DNA of 64,000 nucleotides from Citrobacter sp. Awk 4 (GTDB lineage Bacteria; Pseudomonadota; Gammaproteobacteria; Enterobacterales; Enterobacteriaceae): NCBI RefSeq assembly GCF_028069725.1, contig NZ_JANEWG010000008.1:1-64000 (forward strand), written 5' to 3'. The notes under the pieces are model-generated. The model saw only the letters and a program-made list of their open reading frames with translations. It did not search any database and was not told where the DNA came from. A program made the translations under genes and the position numbers. Shown here one piece after another: positions 28,642 to 42,518 of the stretch; the stretch's first letter is position 1; each line of letters begins with the position of its first letter.

Positions 28642-29822
28642 TGCGACTCTCCTGAATCCAAATCTTTGTCCAGAGGGATGGTGCCTGTTTCGGTGAAGTT
28701 AGCTACGGAGGTTGATTTCTCATAAAAATGCGGAGCGTGATGAAGAAGACCGCCCGTGCGATAAAAATCATCGGTACTCAGAATGGGCAGCGTCACCACC
28801 GTACGGGTCATCGCCGATTTATAGATGGCGGTGATTAACTCCAGCGAATGTTTCCCTTGTTGACCATCCACCAGCGGTGCCGTGTGCAGCTCAATGGCGC
28901 TTAGCATGTTCTCGATTTGCCCGGTATGCAGCGTCCATTTTAGTTGTGGCGTGGTGTGAAATAACGTTTCCAGATCGTCTTCCAGCGCGCGATGGTTTTC
29001 CGGCTGTGGAAAACCGTTATCTGCTGACTGGCTGGCAAACACTTTCCAGGGCGCGGATATGCGCGCTTTCTCACCCTGAATCACAATCTTCTGGTCTTCG
29101 CCGTGATGCACGACGGAGGCGGTCAGTTGGGTCAACGCGCCGCCTGGGTAGCTGAAGATGGCTGCGCTGAGGTCTTCCACTTCGGCGTTGTCGTGAGCGA
29201 CATTGCTCATCATTGCAACTACTTCACTGGGAAAACCGAGTATCCACTGGATGGCGTCGATGTGATGCACAGCGTGATTGAGTGTGCAACCGCCACCTTC
29301 TTTTTCCCATGTCCCGCGCCACCACAAATCGTAATAGCAGTGTCCGCGCCACCAGAACGAGTCCACCTGAGCGTGGCAAATCTTGCCCGCGAGACCTGAG
29401 TCAACGGCGGCTTTTAAACGCCAGAAGGCGTCGGTAAAGCGATTTTGCGCAATGATGGATAAGATTTTTCCGCTGGCCTTTTGTGCAGCGATCATGGCAT
29501 CACACTCTTCGAGCGAGGCGGCCATTGGTTTCTCGCACAGCACATGCTTTCCGGTATTTAGCGCGTCAATGGTGATTTCCGCATGTACATAGGGCGGCGT
29601 GCAAACATCCACAATGTCTATGTCGATACCCGTTTCCAGCATCGCCTGATGATTGCTGAAGACCTGGGCGTCGGTCAGGCTATAACGCGTTTTTTTCTCT
29701 TGCGCTTTTTCTGGGTAGATATCGACCAGCGCAACAATCCGGCAGCGCTCAGGGAACTGCAACCAGCCCTGTATATGGTTGTGGGAGATGTTGCCAGTGC
29801 CGACAATGGCAATATTTAACAT
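28638..29822 (-). CDS. Gfo/Idh/MocA oxidoreductase, island copy 2
   Basis: 394 residues. Rossmann loop IAIVGTGNISHNHIQGW, the EKP motif VLCEKPMAASLEE near residue 95, and the catalytic segment GGGCTLNHAVHHIDAIQWILG. The C-terminus carries about 25 extra residues. AAGGAGAACACC precedes the ATG. It overlaps the next gene (copy 3) by four bases and follows copy 1 by 10, so all four belong to one transcript. Its substrate is unknown. Confidence 0.87.
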   Translation of the reverse strand: MLNIAIVGTGNISHNHIQGWLQFPERCRIVALVDIYPEKAQEKKTRYSLTDAQVFSNHQAMLETGIDIDIVDVCTPPYVHAEITIDALNTGKHVLCEKPMAASLEECDAMIAAQKASGKILSIIAQNRFTDAFWRLKAAVDSGLAGKICHAQVDSFWWRGHCYYDLWWRGTWEKEGGGCTLNHAVHHIDAIQWILGFPSEVVAMMSNVAHDNAEVEDLSAAIFSYPGGALTQLTASVVHHGEDQKIVIQGEKARISAPWKVFASQSADNGFPQPENHRALEDDLETLFHTTPQLKWTLHTGQIENMLSAIELHTAPLVDGQQGKHSLELITAIYKSAMTRTVVTLPILSTDDFYRTGGLLHHAPHFYEKSTSVANFTETGTIPLDKDLDSGESQ

Positions 29823-29832
29823 GGTGTTCTCC

Positions 29833-30993
29833 TTAACGTTGCCAGCTACCGGAAGCGTCCAGCGTGCGGCTTACCGTCGTTTTCTCTACCGATGACGCGA
29901 TACGTTCCTGTAGCAACTGGACGTAACGTTGTTCATCAATCGGCAGTTCGACCCAGTCATCTGTCCAGGTGGAGAGATGCATGGCGTTAGAGAGTGTCAG
30001 GCCGTGAATGCCTTCCAGACCGGGGGCAATAAGCGCCTCGCCATGCAGGATGGCTGCGGTGAAATTGCGGGTAATGACATGATGTTCGCTGCATTCTGGC
30101 GCTGTCGGAACGACAACCTCCCAACATTCCGGCTCGCCAAAACCGTTTTGCCAGCGTCTGTTAAAGTCAGTTTCGGATTCGCGCAGTCGCCAGAAGCGCA
30201 GACGGCCTTCTTCCACCACGACTTTGCCGCGATCGCCAGTTATCTCCAGCCGGTTAGTTCCTGGCGTTTCCGCAATGGTAGTGATGAATACACCGGTCGC
30301 GCCGTTGGCAAACTCTGCGTACGCGGTCACTTCGTCTTCCACCTCAATCTGTCGGTGCTTGCCAAACTGGCAGAAAGCGCGTAGTCGAACCGGCATACCG
30401 ACCAGCCATTGCCACAAGTCGAGCTGATGCGGGTCCTGATTGAGCAGCACGCCGCCACCTTCGCCTTTCCAGGTGGCGCGCCAACCGCCAGAGTTGTAAT
30501 AACTCTGCGAACGATACCAGTTGGTGATTATCCAGTTAGAGCGACGCAATTCACCTAGTTCGCCGCTGTCGATAAGGTCTTTGACTTTCTGATACAGCGG
30601 GTTAGGCCGCTGGTTGTACATCATGCTGAACACCACGTCGCAATTGCGCGCGCAGGCGTTCATCTCCTTTACCTGAGCGGTATAGACGCCGGCGGGTTTC
30701 TCGCACAGCGTATGGATCCCAAGGCGCATGGCCATCATCGACAGCGCCGGATGGTCGTAATGAGGGGTTGCCACGATGACGGCATCAATCAAGCCACTCT
30801 CCAGCATTTCACGCGCATCGCTGAACAATGCAACCTCTTCGCCGACCAACTGGCGGATTGTCGTATGTTTATCAGGGTTATTGTCGCAAACGGCAGTGAG
30901 TACAGCCTCTTGTACCGTACCGGCCAGCAAATAGCGGGCATGATGGGAGCCGATATTTCCAACCCCAATAATGCCAAAACGTACTTTTTTCAT
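29833..30993 (-). CDS. Gfo/Idh/MocA oxidoreductase, island copy 1 (first gene of operon)
   Basis: 386 residues from the ATG at 30993 (MKKVRFGIIGVGNIGSHHARYL), with AAAAGG upstream. The EKP motif is HTLCEKPAGVYTAQ near residue 95 and the catalytic segment GGGVLLNQDPHQLDLWQWLVGMP. It is the promoter-proximal gene of the island operon, facing the divergent LacI-type regulator, so it probably performs an early or inducible step. A start at 31014 is possible but overlaps the likely ribosome site. Confidence 0.87.
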   Translation of the reverse strand: MKKVRFGIIGVGNIGSHHARYLLAGTVQEAVLTAVCDNNPDKHTTIRQLVGEEVALFSDAREMLESGLIDAVIVATPHYDHPALSMMAMRLGIHTLCEKPAGVYTAQVKEMNACARNCDVVFSMMYNQRPNPLYQKVKDLIDSGELGELRRSNWIITNWYRSQSYYNSGGWRATWKGEGGGVLLNQDPHQLDLWQWLVGMPVRLRAFCQFGKHRQIEVEDEVTAYAEFANGATGVFITTIAETPGTNRLEITGDRGKVVVEEGRLRFWRLRESETDFNRRWQNGFGEPECWEVVVPTAPECSEHHVITRNFTAAILHGEALIAPGLEGIHGLTLSNAMHLSTWTDDWVELPIDEQRYVQLLQERIASSVEKTTVSRTLDASGSWQR

Positions 30994-31014
30994 GTCATAC
31001 CTTTTCAGGTGCAA

Positions 31015-31183
31015 TGAGGGATAAGCGGAACATAAGAAACACCAGGAATACCGACAACGTGATTTTGTGAGAGTGGTTGCAGGACGGGGAAATAAGTTAG
31101 AACGCTAATCAAAAATGAGTCATAAAATCAGTTAGCTACGTTTGCAAATATTTGCAAAAAGAGATTGCGAGTGAGGTCACAAA
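31015..31183. promoter_or_regulatory. Divergent promoter region of the sugar island
   Basis: The space between the first oxidoreductase gene (-) and the LacI-type regulator (+) must contain both promoters. Apart from the 18-bp palindrome at 31141-31158 it is AT-rich without an outstanding -35/-10 pair. Confidence 0.5.
31141..31158. promoter_or_regulatory. 18-bp perfect palindrome, likely LacI-family operator
   Basis: TTTGCAAATATTTGCAAA reads the same on both strands. It lies 26-43 bases upstream of the regulator start codon, where a repressor would block its own promoter, and within reach of the divergent operon. LacI-family operators are often 16-20 bp palindromes with a central CG or TA; this one has a central AT-rich step. 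Assignment is by position and symmetry. Confidence 0.65.
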
Positions 31184-32239
31184 ATGTCCGGCAAGCTAAA
31201 AATGGATGAAATCTCCGCCTTAACCGGCTTTTCGGTGAGTACGGTTTCAAGGGTGCTCAGCGGAAAATCCTATACCAGTGATAAAGCACGTGTGGCGATC
31301 CTCAAATGTGCGCGTCAGCTAGGGGTTTTGGATTCGCTGGCCAGTGGTCGACTCCTGATTAACGGCATTGCCGTATTCGCCCCGCAGCGTACATTTACGG
31401 CGCACGGCGATCCCTTTTATCTTGAGGTGACGCGTGGCATTGCGCAGGCGGTTGCGCCGCATGATGTGTATTTGAGCTACTGCGGCCTGGACGAACAACG
31501 GGCGGATATTAAGACGTTCATGGCCAGGGCCAACAACAAAAACATCAATGCGATCATTATTATTGGTGTTGATGACTCGACGATTCATAAGCTGGCTCAG
31601 TCGCTGGATAAACCTTGTGTACTGATCAACTCGCAGGACAAAGAAGGGCTGCTTGATGCCGTCTCCCCCGATCATTGGGCGATCGGCAATCGGGGAGCGC
31701 AGTATTTGTTTGAGCAGGGGCATCGACGTATCCTCAACGTCACGAGTCTGCGCCGCGAGACGTTATACTGGCGACTGGAAGGGATTAAAGACGTGTATCG
31801 GCAGTATCAAATTCCGTTTGATGTCCAACGCGATCTGCTGGTCACGGAAGGATTTTCCGAGCAAGAGTCGGAAAAAGCCTTTGCGGGGTGGATGCAAAGC
31901 ACCCCGCGCGACGCGTGGCCGGAAGTGATTTTCTGCGCCGGTACTTCAATGTTCGTGGGCGTTAAGCGAGTGCTGGACGGTATGGGTGTGCAGATACCGG
32001 AAGAGATGTCGCTGATGACGACAGGCGTTCAGGAACTTGAGACGGACATTATTTCCACCGTCACCAGTATGGTGCTCCCTTGTCGGGCGTTGGGGATAGA
32101 AGCGGTACATTTGTTACAAAACCGGCTTAATCGTCCCTGTGCGCCGGTATTTAATTTACTGCTCAAGGGGATTGTTTCCGATAGAGGCACGGTAGCTAAC
32201 GCAACACGGCATGCCGCTCGCATGACGATGTCGCGTTAA
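31184..32239 (+). CDS. LacI-family transcriptional regulator
   Basis: 351 residues. The N-terminal helix-turn-helix (MDEISALTGFSVSTVSRVLSGKSYTSDKARVAI, residues about 7-40) and hinge are followed by a periplasmic-binding-protein-like effector domain (INGIAVFAPQRTF onward) ending in a canonical VFNLLLKGIVSDRGTV. The protein lies head to head with the four-oxidoreductase operon and is almost certainly its local repressor, with a sugar or its early product as inducer. GAGG precedes the ATG. Its 3' end converges on msrA with a 13-base gap. Confidence 0.92.
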   Translation: MSGKLKMDEISALTGFSVSTVSRVLSGKSYTSDKARVAILKCARQLGVLDSLASGRLLINGIAVFAPQRTFTAHGDPFYLEVTRGIAQAVAPHDVYLSYCGLDEQRADIKTFMARANNKNINAIIIIGVDDSTIHKLAQSLDKPCVLINSQDKEGLLDAVSPDHWAIGNRGAQYLFEQGHRRILNVTSLRRETLYWRLEGIKDVYRQYQIPFDVQRDLLVTEGFSEQESEKAFAGWMQSTPRDAWPEVIFCAGTSMFVGVKRVLDGMGVQIPEEMSLMTTGVQELETDIISTVTSMVLPCRALGIEAVHLLQNRLNRPCAPVFNLLLKGIVSDRGTVANATRHAARMTMSR

Positions 32240-32252
32240 GCGACCGACAACA

Positions 32253-32891
32253 TCATGCTTCTGGCGGCAAACAGACCCCAATTCCCCCAATGCCACAGTA
32301 GCCGTAGGGATTCTTGTGCAGATACTGCTGGTGGTCATCCTCGGCGTAGTAAAACGGGGTGGCGCGGCTAATTTCGGTGGTGATGCGGCGATCGTCATTT
32401 TCTGCAGCCATCGCCGCCTGAAAGCGTTCAAGACTGGCGCGAGCGGCGGCGTCCTGTTCCGGCGTCAGCGGATAGATGGCGGAACGGTATTGTGTCCCCT
32501 GATCGTTGCCCTGACGCATACCCTGCGCCGGGTCGTGATTCTCCCAAAAAACCTGTAGCAACTGCTCATAACGGATAACCCTGGGATCGTAAACCACACG
32601 AACGGCTTCGGCGTGACCGGTTTGCCCGGAGCAGACTTCCCGATAGGTGGGGTTTGGCGTATAGCCGCCGGTATACCCCGCCGCCGTGCTATATACCCCC
32701 GGTAATTGCCAGAATAAACGCTCAACGCCCCAAAAACAGCCCATGGCAAAGAGGGCAATTTCCATCCCTTCAGGCACATTTGTCATGGAGTGTCCGTTTA
32801 CCGCATGCAGAGTGGCTACCGGCATCGGGGTATTGCGCCCGGGCAAAGCATCTGCTTCAGTAACCAAATGCTTTTTATCAAATATGCTCAT
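32253..32891 (-). CDS. msrA: MsrA, peptide methionine-(S)-sulfoxide reductase
   Basis: 212 residues from [25 protein letters not shown]. The catalytic motif [11 protein letters not shown] (Cys near residue 52) and the two resolving cysteines in the C-terminal stretch [17 protein letters not shown] are present. It reduces S-methionine sulfoxide in proteins with thioredoxin. A longer in-frame extension to 33020 is not supported because the E. coli protein starts at the same place. Confidence 0.97.
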   Translation of the reverse strand: MSIFDKKHLVTEADALPGRNTPMPVATLHAVNGHSMTNVPEGMEIALFAMGCFWGVERLFWQLPGVYSTAAGYTGGYTPNPTYREVCSGQTGHAEAVRVVYDPRVIRYEQLLQVFWENHDPAQGMRQGNDQGTQYRSAIYPLTPEQDAAARASLERFQAAMAAENDDRRITTEISRATPFYYAEDDHQQYLHKNPYGYCGIGGIGVCLPPEA

Positions 32892-33044
32892 GGTGCGGTC
32901 CTCCCAAAAACTGTCATTTGGTTTAAGGTTGTAACAAGACGCTTCTTTGCACACAATAACTATTGTGAATGTGTCTAAAGTAAACATAAGAAAAATTTGG
33001 GTTGTTGTCTGTTTTTTCAACCTTTATTGTTGATTTTTTGTTAA

Positions 33045-38617
<5,573 letters not shown>

Positions 38618-38619
38618 CA

Positions 38620-38964
38620 ATGCGAATATTTGTCTACGGCAGTTTACGACGCAAACAGGGCAACAGCCACTGGATGACCAACGCCCAGTTGCTGGGCAAC
38701 TACAGTATCGATAATTACCAGTTGTACAGTCTGGGCCACTATCCAGCCGCAGTTCCGGGAAACGGAACGGTACACGGTGAAGTTTATCGTATTGATAATG
38801 CTACGCTGGCCGAGCTTGATGCCTTGCGCACCAGGGGCGGTGAATACGCACGGCAGTTGATCCAGACGCCGTACGGGAGTGCATGGATGTATGTGTACCA
38901 ACGTCCGGTTGATGGTTTAACGTTAATAGAAAGCGGCAACTGGTTAGATAAAGACCTGTACTAA
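38620..38964 (+). CDS. ytfP: YtfP, gamma-glutamylcyclotransferase-like protein
   Basis: 114 residues (E. coli 113). The N-terminal VYGSLRRKQGN is the YGSLR substrate-loop signature of the GGCT/BtrG-like fold, and the acidic residue near the centre (RTRGGEYAR) fits a catalytic glutamate. The family includes gamma-glutamylcyclotransferases and gamma-glutamylamine cyclotransferases; the substrate of YtfP is not proven. It begins two bases after tamB and is followed by a strong UUCG terminator, so it ends the tam operon. Confidence 0.93.
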   Translation: MRIFVYGSLRRKQGNSHWMTNAQLLGNYSIDNYQLYSLGHYPAAVPGNGTVHGEVYRIDNATLAELDALRTRGGEYARQLIQTPYGSAWMYVYQRPVDGLTLIESGNWLDKDLY

Positions 38965-38971
38965 GATGAAC

Positions 38972-39000
38972 ACGCCACCTTCGGGTGGCGTTGTTTTTTA
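38972..39000 (+). terminator. Intrinsic terminator of the tamAB-ytfP operon
   Basis: Stem ACGCCACC (38972-38979) with GGTGGCGT (38984-38991), capped by a TTCG tetraloop and followed by TGTTTTTTA. Confidence 0.95.
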
Positions 39001-39021
39001 CGCTGACTGTTTTTGCATGCA

Positions 39022-39052
39022 TAAAAAAACACCGCCGAAGCAGTGTTTTTTA
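39022..39052 (-). terminator. Terminator of ppa
   Basis: CAC-C-GC (39030 on) pairs with GC-A-GTG around CGAA, with seven A before and six T after, so the hairpin can stop transcription in either direction. It lies 15 bases beyond the ppa stop on the - strand. Confidence 0.75.
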
Positions 39053-39066
39053 ATTCGCAGTAAAAA

Positions 39067-39597
39067 TTACTTCTTCGCAGCGCGCTCGAAAGAGGCCACG
39101 ATTTCCGCTTTCGCGGCTTCTGCGTTGTCCCAACCGTCAACTTTAACCCACTTGCCTTTTTCGAGGTCTTTGTAGTGCTCGAAGAAGTGAGTGATCTGGG
39201 CTTTCAGCAGTTCCGGCAGGTCGGTCACATCTTTGATGTGATCGTATTCTTTGCTCAACTTGGTGTGCGGTACCGCAACCAGTTTCGCATCTTCACCGGC
39301 TTCGTCGGTCATTTTCAGTACGCCAACCGGACGGCAACGTACAACAGAACCCGGCTGCAGCGGGTACGGAGTCGGGACCAGTACGTCTACCGGATCACCG
39401 TCCAGGGACAGGGTGTGGTTGATGTAACCGTAGTTGCACGGATAGAACATCGCGGTAGACATGAAACGGTCAACGAACAGTGCGCCGCTCTCTTTGTCAA
39501 TTTCGTATTTGATCGGATCGGCATTCGCCGGGATCTCGATAACAACGTAGATATCTTCAGGCAGGTCTTTACCCGCTGGGACGTTGAGTAAGCTCAT
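39067..39597 (-). CDS. ppa: Ppa, inorganic pyrophosphatase
   Basis: 176 residues from [24 protein letters not shown]. It is a family I pyrophosphatase with the metal signature DGDPVDVLV (residues 66-74). It splits pyrophosphate, driving biosynthesis, and is essential. A longer frame to 39747 is not supported. In E. coli the chpS-chpB toxin-antitoxin pair lies between ytfP and ppa; here only about 100 bases with two terminators separate them. Confidence 0.98.
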   Translation of the reverse strand: MSLLNVPAGKDLPEDIYVVIEIPANADPIKYEIDKESGALFVDRFMSTAMFYPCNYGYINHTLSLDGDPVDVLVPTPYPLQPGSVVRCRPVGVLKMTDEAGEDAKLVAVPHTKLSKEYDHIKDVTDLPELLKAQITHFFEHYKDLEKGKWVKVDGWDNAEAAKAEIVASFERAAKK

Positions 39598-39761
39598 GTC
39601 TGTTTCCTTTAAAATGTATGGCAAACAAGTGGCAAGTATTATAGCCAACTCGTGGCGAAAGTCTTCGCTTGTTTTCGTTTCCATCCATGATCCCTTGCTG
39701 TTTTTAGCGCGTTTGCATGACAGGAAAATCCATAACAACAGCTGCATTTTTCATAAGTGAA

Positions 39762-39834
39762 TGGAAGCGATTACAAACTTGTGATTAACGTTTTATTTAC
39801 TTTTTTGAAGTGTGATGTAACGCAATTCGTTACA
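39762..39834 (+). promoter_or_regulatory. Operator-like sites upstream of ytfQ
   Basis: Two elements. TGGAAGCGATTACA at 39762-39775 resembles the GalR/GalS operator (GTGNAANCGNTTNCAC); GalR control of ytfQ is known in E. coli. A second, perfect inverted repeat TGTAACG-CAATT-CGTTACA lies at 39816-39834. Together they suggest repression by galactose-type regulators, though the second could also bind something else. Confidence 0.55.
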
Positions 39835-39905
39835 TGTTCCATTGTCTATAGTTTTTCCGCGACTGTTTGTTAATCAACGATAACTCACCCGACGAGGACG
39901 CACTT

Positions 39906-40862
39906 ATGTGGAAGCGCTTACTTTTAGTTACAGCAGTTTCGGCAGCTATGTCGTCTATGGCGATGGCCGCTCCTTTAACCGTAGGATTTTCGCAGGTCGG
40001 CTCTGAATCCGGCTGGCGCGCCGCTGAAACAAACGTGGCGAAAAGTGAAGCTCAGAAACGCGGCGTGACGTTAAAAATCGCCGACGGCCAGCAAAAACAG
40101 GAAAACCAAATTAAAGCGGTGCGTTCATTTGTCGCCCAGGGCGTGGATGCGATTTTCATCGCGCCGGTGGTGGCAACGGGTTGGGAACCGGTGTTGAAAG
40201 AAGTTAAAGATGCCGGTATTCCCGTGTTTCTGCTCGATCGTTCCATTGATGTCAAAGACAAATCTCTCTATATGACCACCGTAACTGCCAACAACGTGCT
40301 GGAAGGGCAACTGATTGGCGACTGGCTGATTAAAGAGGTGAACGGTAAGCCGTGTAACGTGGTGGAACTGCAGGGGACAGTCGGCGCCAGCGTGGCGATC
40401 GATCGCAAGAAAGGGTTTGCCGAAGCCATCGCCAAAGCGCCAAACATCAAAATCATTCGCTCGCAGTCTGGCGATTTTACCCGCAGTAAAGGTAAAGAGG
40501 TGATGGAAAGCTTTATCAAGGCGGAAAACAACGGCAAGAACATCTGCATGGTCTACGCCCACAATGATGACATGGTGATCGGCGCGATTCAGGCGATTAA
40601 AGAAGCGGGTCTGAAGCCAGGCAAAGACATTCTTACCGGATCTATCGACGGGGTTCCGGATATCTATAAAGCGATGATTGACGGTGAAGCGAACGCCAGC
40701 GTTGAGCTGACGCCGAACATGGCGGGGCCAGCCTTTGACGCGCTGGAAAAATATAAGAAAGACGGCACTATGCCTGAGAAGCTGACCATTACTAAATCGG
40801 TCCTCTATCTGCCGGATACCGCCAAAGAAGAGTTAGAGAAGAAGAAAAATATGGGCTATTGA
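39906..40862 (+). CDS. ytfQ: YtfQ, galactofuranose-binding periplasmic protein
   Basis: 318 residues from MWKRLLLVTAVSAAMSSMAMA, with a signal peptide of about 21 residues. It is a ribose/galactose-type periplasmic binding protein (VGFSQVGSESGWRAAETNV at the mature start). E. coli YtfQ binds galactofuranose in preference to galactopyranose. The ATG at 39906 follows GAGGACGC. A BIME separates it from ytfR, which may keep its mRNA level above that of the membrane components. Confidence 0.97.
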   Translation: MWKRLLLVTAVSAAMSSMAMAAPLTVGFSQVGSESGWRAAETNVAKSEAQKRGVTLKIADGQQKQENQIKAVRSFVAQGVDAIFIAPVVATGWEPVLKEVKDAGIPVFLLDRSIDVKDKSLYMTTVTANNVLEGQLIGDWLIKEVNGKPCNVVELQGTVGASVAIDRKKGFAEAIAKAPNIKIIRSQSGDFTRSKGKEVMESFIKAENNGKNICMVYAHNDDMVIGAIQAIKEAGLKPGKDILTGSIDGVPDIYKAMIDGEANASVELTPNMAGPAFDALEKYKKDGTMPEKLTITKSVLYLPDTAKEELEKKKNMGY

Positions 40863-40877
40863 GTTCGCGTACTCTCT

Positions 40878-40951
40878 GTAGGCCTGATAAGCGCAGCGCC
40901 ATCAGGCGTTGAAATGCCGGATGGCGACGCACAGCGTCTTATCCGGCCTAC
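40878..40951. repeat. BIME between ytfQ and ytfR
   Basis: Two REP palindromes in head-to-head order: one from GTAGGCCTGATAAGCGC to CATCAGGCG (40878-40910) and one from TGCCGGATGGCGACGC to TCTTATCCGGCCTAC (40915-40951). The place, after a binding-protein gene within a transport operon, matches the well-known role of REPs in stabilising upstream mRNA, as in malE-malF. Confidence 0.9.
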
Positions 40952-41005
40952 AAACCCAGCTGAACCAGGCCTACGGGGCGCCGCGCTGTGTACCGGAGGA
41001 ATACC

Positions 41006-42508
41006 ATGACCACCGACCAACACCAGGAAATCCTCCGAACAGAGGGATTAAGCAAATTTTTTCCCGGCGTCAACGCGCTGGATAATGTCGATTTTAGCCT
41101 GCGTCGTGGCGAAATTATGGCGCTGCTGGGGGAAAACGGCGCGGGGAAATCGACGCTGATCAAGGCGTTGACCGGTGTGTACCATGCCGAACGCGGCACG
41201 ATCTGGCTGGAAGGCCAGACGATCTCGCCTAAAAATACCGCCCATGCCCAACAGCTGGGTATTGGTACGGTCTATCAGGAAGTGAATCTGCTGCCGAACA
41301 TGTCGGTGGCGGATAACCTGTTTATCGGACGCGAACCTCGTCGTTTTGGCCTGTTGCGGCGCAAAGAGATGGAAAGGCGCGCCACCGAGTTGATGGCCTC
41401 TTACGGATTTTCCCTCGATGTCCGCGAACCGCTTAATCGCTTTTCTGTGGCGATGCAGCAAATCGTGGCGATTTGTCGGGCCATCGATCTTTCTGCGAAG
41501 GTGCTGATCCTCGACGAACCGACCGCCAGTCTGGATACCCAGGAAGTTGAAATGCTGTTTGGGCTGATGCGCCATCTGCGCGATCGCGGCGTCAGCCTGA
41601 TCTTCGTGACGCATTTTCTCGACCAGGTGTATCAGGTCAGCGATCGGATCACCGTACTGCGCAATGGTCGCTTTGTCGGCTGCCGTGAAACGCGCGAACT
41701 CCCGCAGATCGAACTGGTGAAAATGATGCTGGGGCGTGAGTTAGATACCCATGCCTTGCAGCGCGCGGGAAGAACCCTGTTGAGTGACAAACCGGTAGCG
41801 GCATTCAAAAACTATGGCAAAAAGGGGACTATCGCACCTTTTGATCTGGAAGTGCGCCCTGGGGAGATCGTCGGTCTGGCGGGACTTTTAGGATCAGGGC
41901 GTACGGAAACCGCAGAGGTGATCTTTGGGATCAAACCCGCAGACAGCGGCAGCGCGATGTTCAAAGGCAAACAGCAAACGCTGCGCTCGCCGCACCAGGC
42001 GTCGTGTCTGGGGATCGGCTTCTGCCCGGAAGACCGGAAAACGGATGGCATTATTGCGGCTGCCAGCGTACGGGAGAATATTATTCTGGCTTTACAGGCG
42101 CAGCGCGGCTGGTTACGACCGATTCCCCGCAAAGAGCAAAATGACATTGCTGAACGCTTTATTCGCCAGTTGGGTATTCGTACCCCGAGCGCCGATCAGC
42201 CGATTGAATATCTTTCCGGCGGCAATCAGCAAAAAGTGCTGTTGTCACGCTGGCTACTGACCAAACCGCAGTTTCTGATCCTCGATGAGCCCACGCGCGG
42301 TATCGACGTTGGCGCCCATGCAGAGATCATCCGCCTGATCGAAACACTGTGCGCAGACGGTCTGGCGTTGTTGGTGATTTCATCCGAACTGGAAGAGTTG
42401 GTGGGGTACGCGGATCGCGTCATTATCATGCGCGATCGCAAACACGTGGCGGAGATCCCGCTGGCAGAACTGTCCGTACCGGCAATCATGAACGCCATTG
42501 CGGCCTAA
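41006..42508 (+). CDS. ytfR: YtfR, galactofuranose ABC transporter ATPase
   Basis: 500 residues with two fused ABC nucleotide-binding domains. The first has a full Walker A (GENGAGKST) and Walker B (LILDEPTASLD) but its signature motif is degenerate (FSVAMQQ). The second has a modified Walker A (GLLGSGRTE) and a full signature (LSGGNQQK). This asymmetry is standard for the ribose/galactose ATPases such as RbsA. The start is the ATG at 41006, after CCGGAGGAATACC. It drives the ytfT/yjfF permease. Confidence 0.97.
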   Translation: MTTDQHQEILRTEGLSKFFPGVNALDNVDFSLRRGEIMALLGENGAGKSTLIKALTGVYHAERGTIWLEGQTISPKNTAHAQQLGIGTVYQEVNLLPNMSVADNLFIGREPRRFGLLRRKEMERRATELMASYGFSLDVREPLNRFSVAMQQIVAICRAIDLSAKVLILDEPTASLDTQEVEMLFGLMRHLRDRGVSLIFVTHFLDQVYQVSDRITVLRNGRFVGCRETRELPQIELVKMMLGRELDTHALQRAGRTLLSDKPVAAFKNYGKKGTIAPFDLEVRPGEIVGLAGLLGSGRTETAEVIFGIKPADSGSAMFKGKQQTLRSPHQASCLGIGFCPEDRKTDGIIAAASVRENIILALQAQRGWLRPIPRKEQNDIAERFIRQLGIRTPSADQPIEYLSGGNQQKVLLSRWLLTKPQFLILDEPTRGIDVGAHAEIIRLIETLCADGLALLVISSELEELVGYADRVIIMRDRKHVAEIPLAELSVPAIMNAIAA

Positions 42509-42518
42509 GGAGATCATG

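Noticed and set aside
40811..40834. CRP site upstream of ytfQ from TGTGA at 39811-39815
   Set aside because: The second half-site of the CRP consensus (TCACA) is missing at the proper distance, so only the perfect inverted repeat at 39816-39834 was kept.
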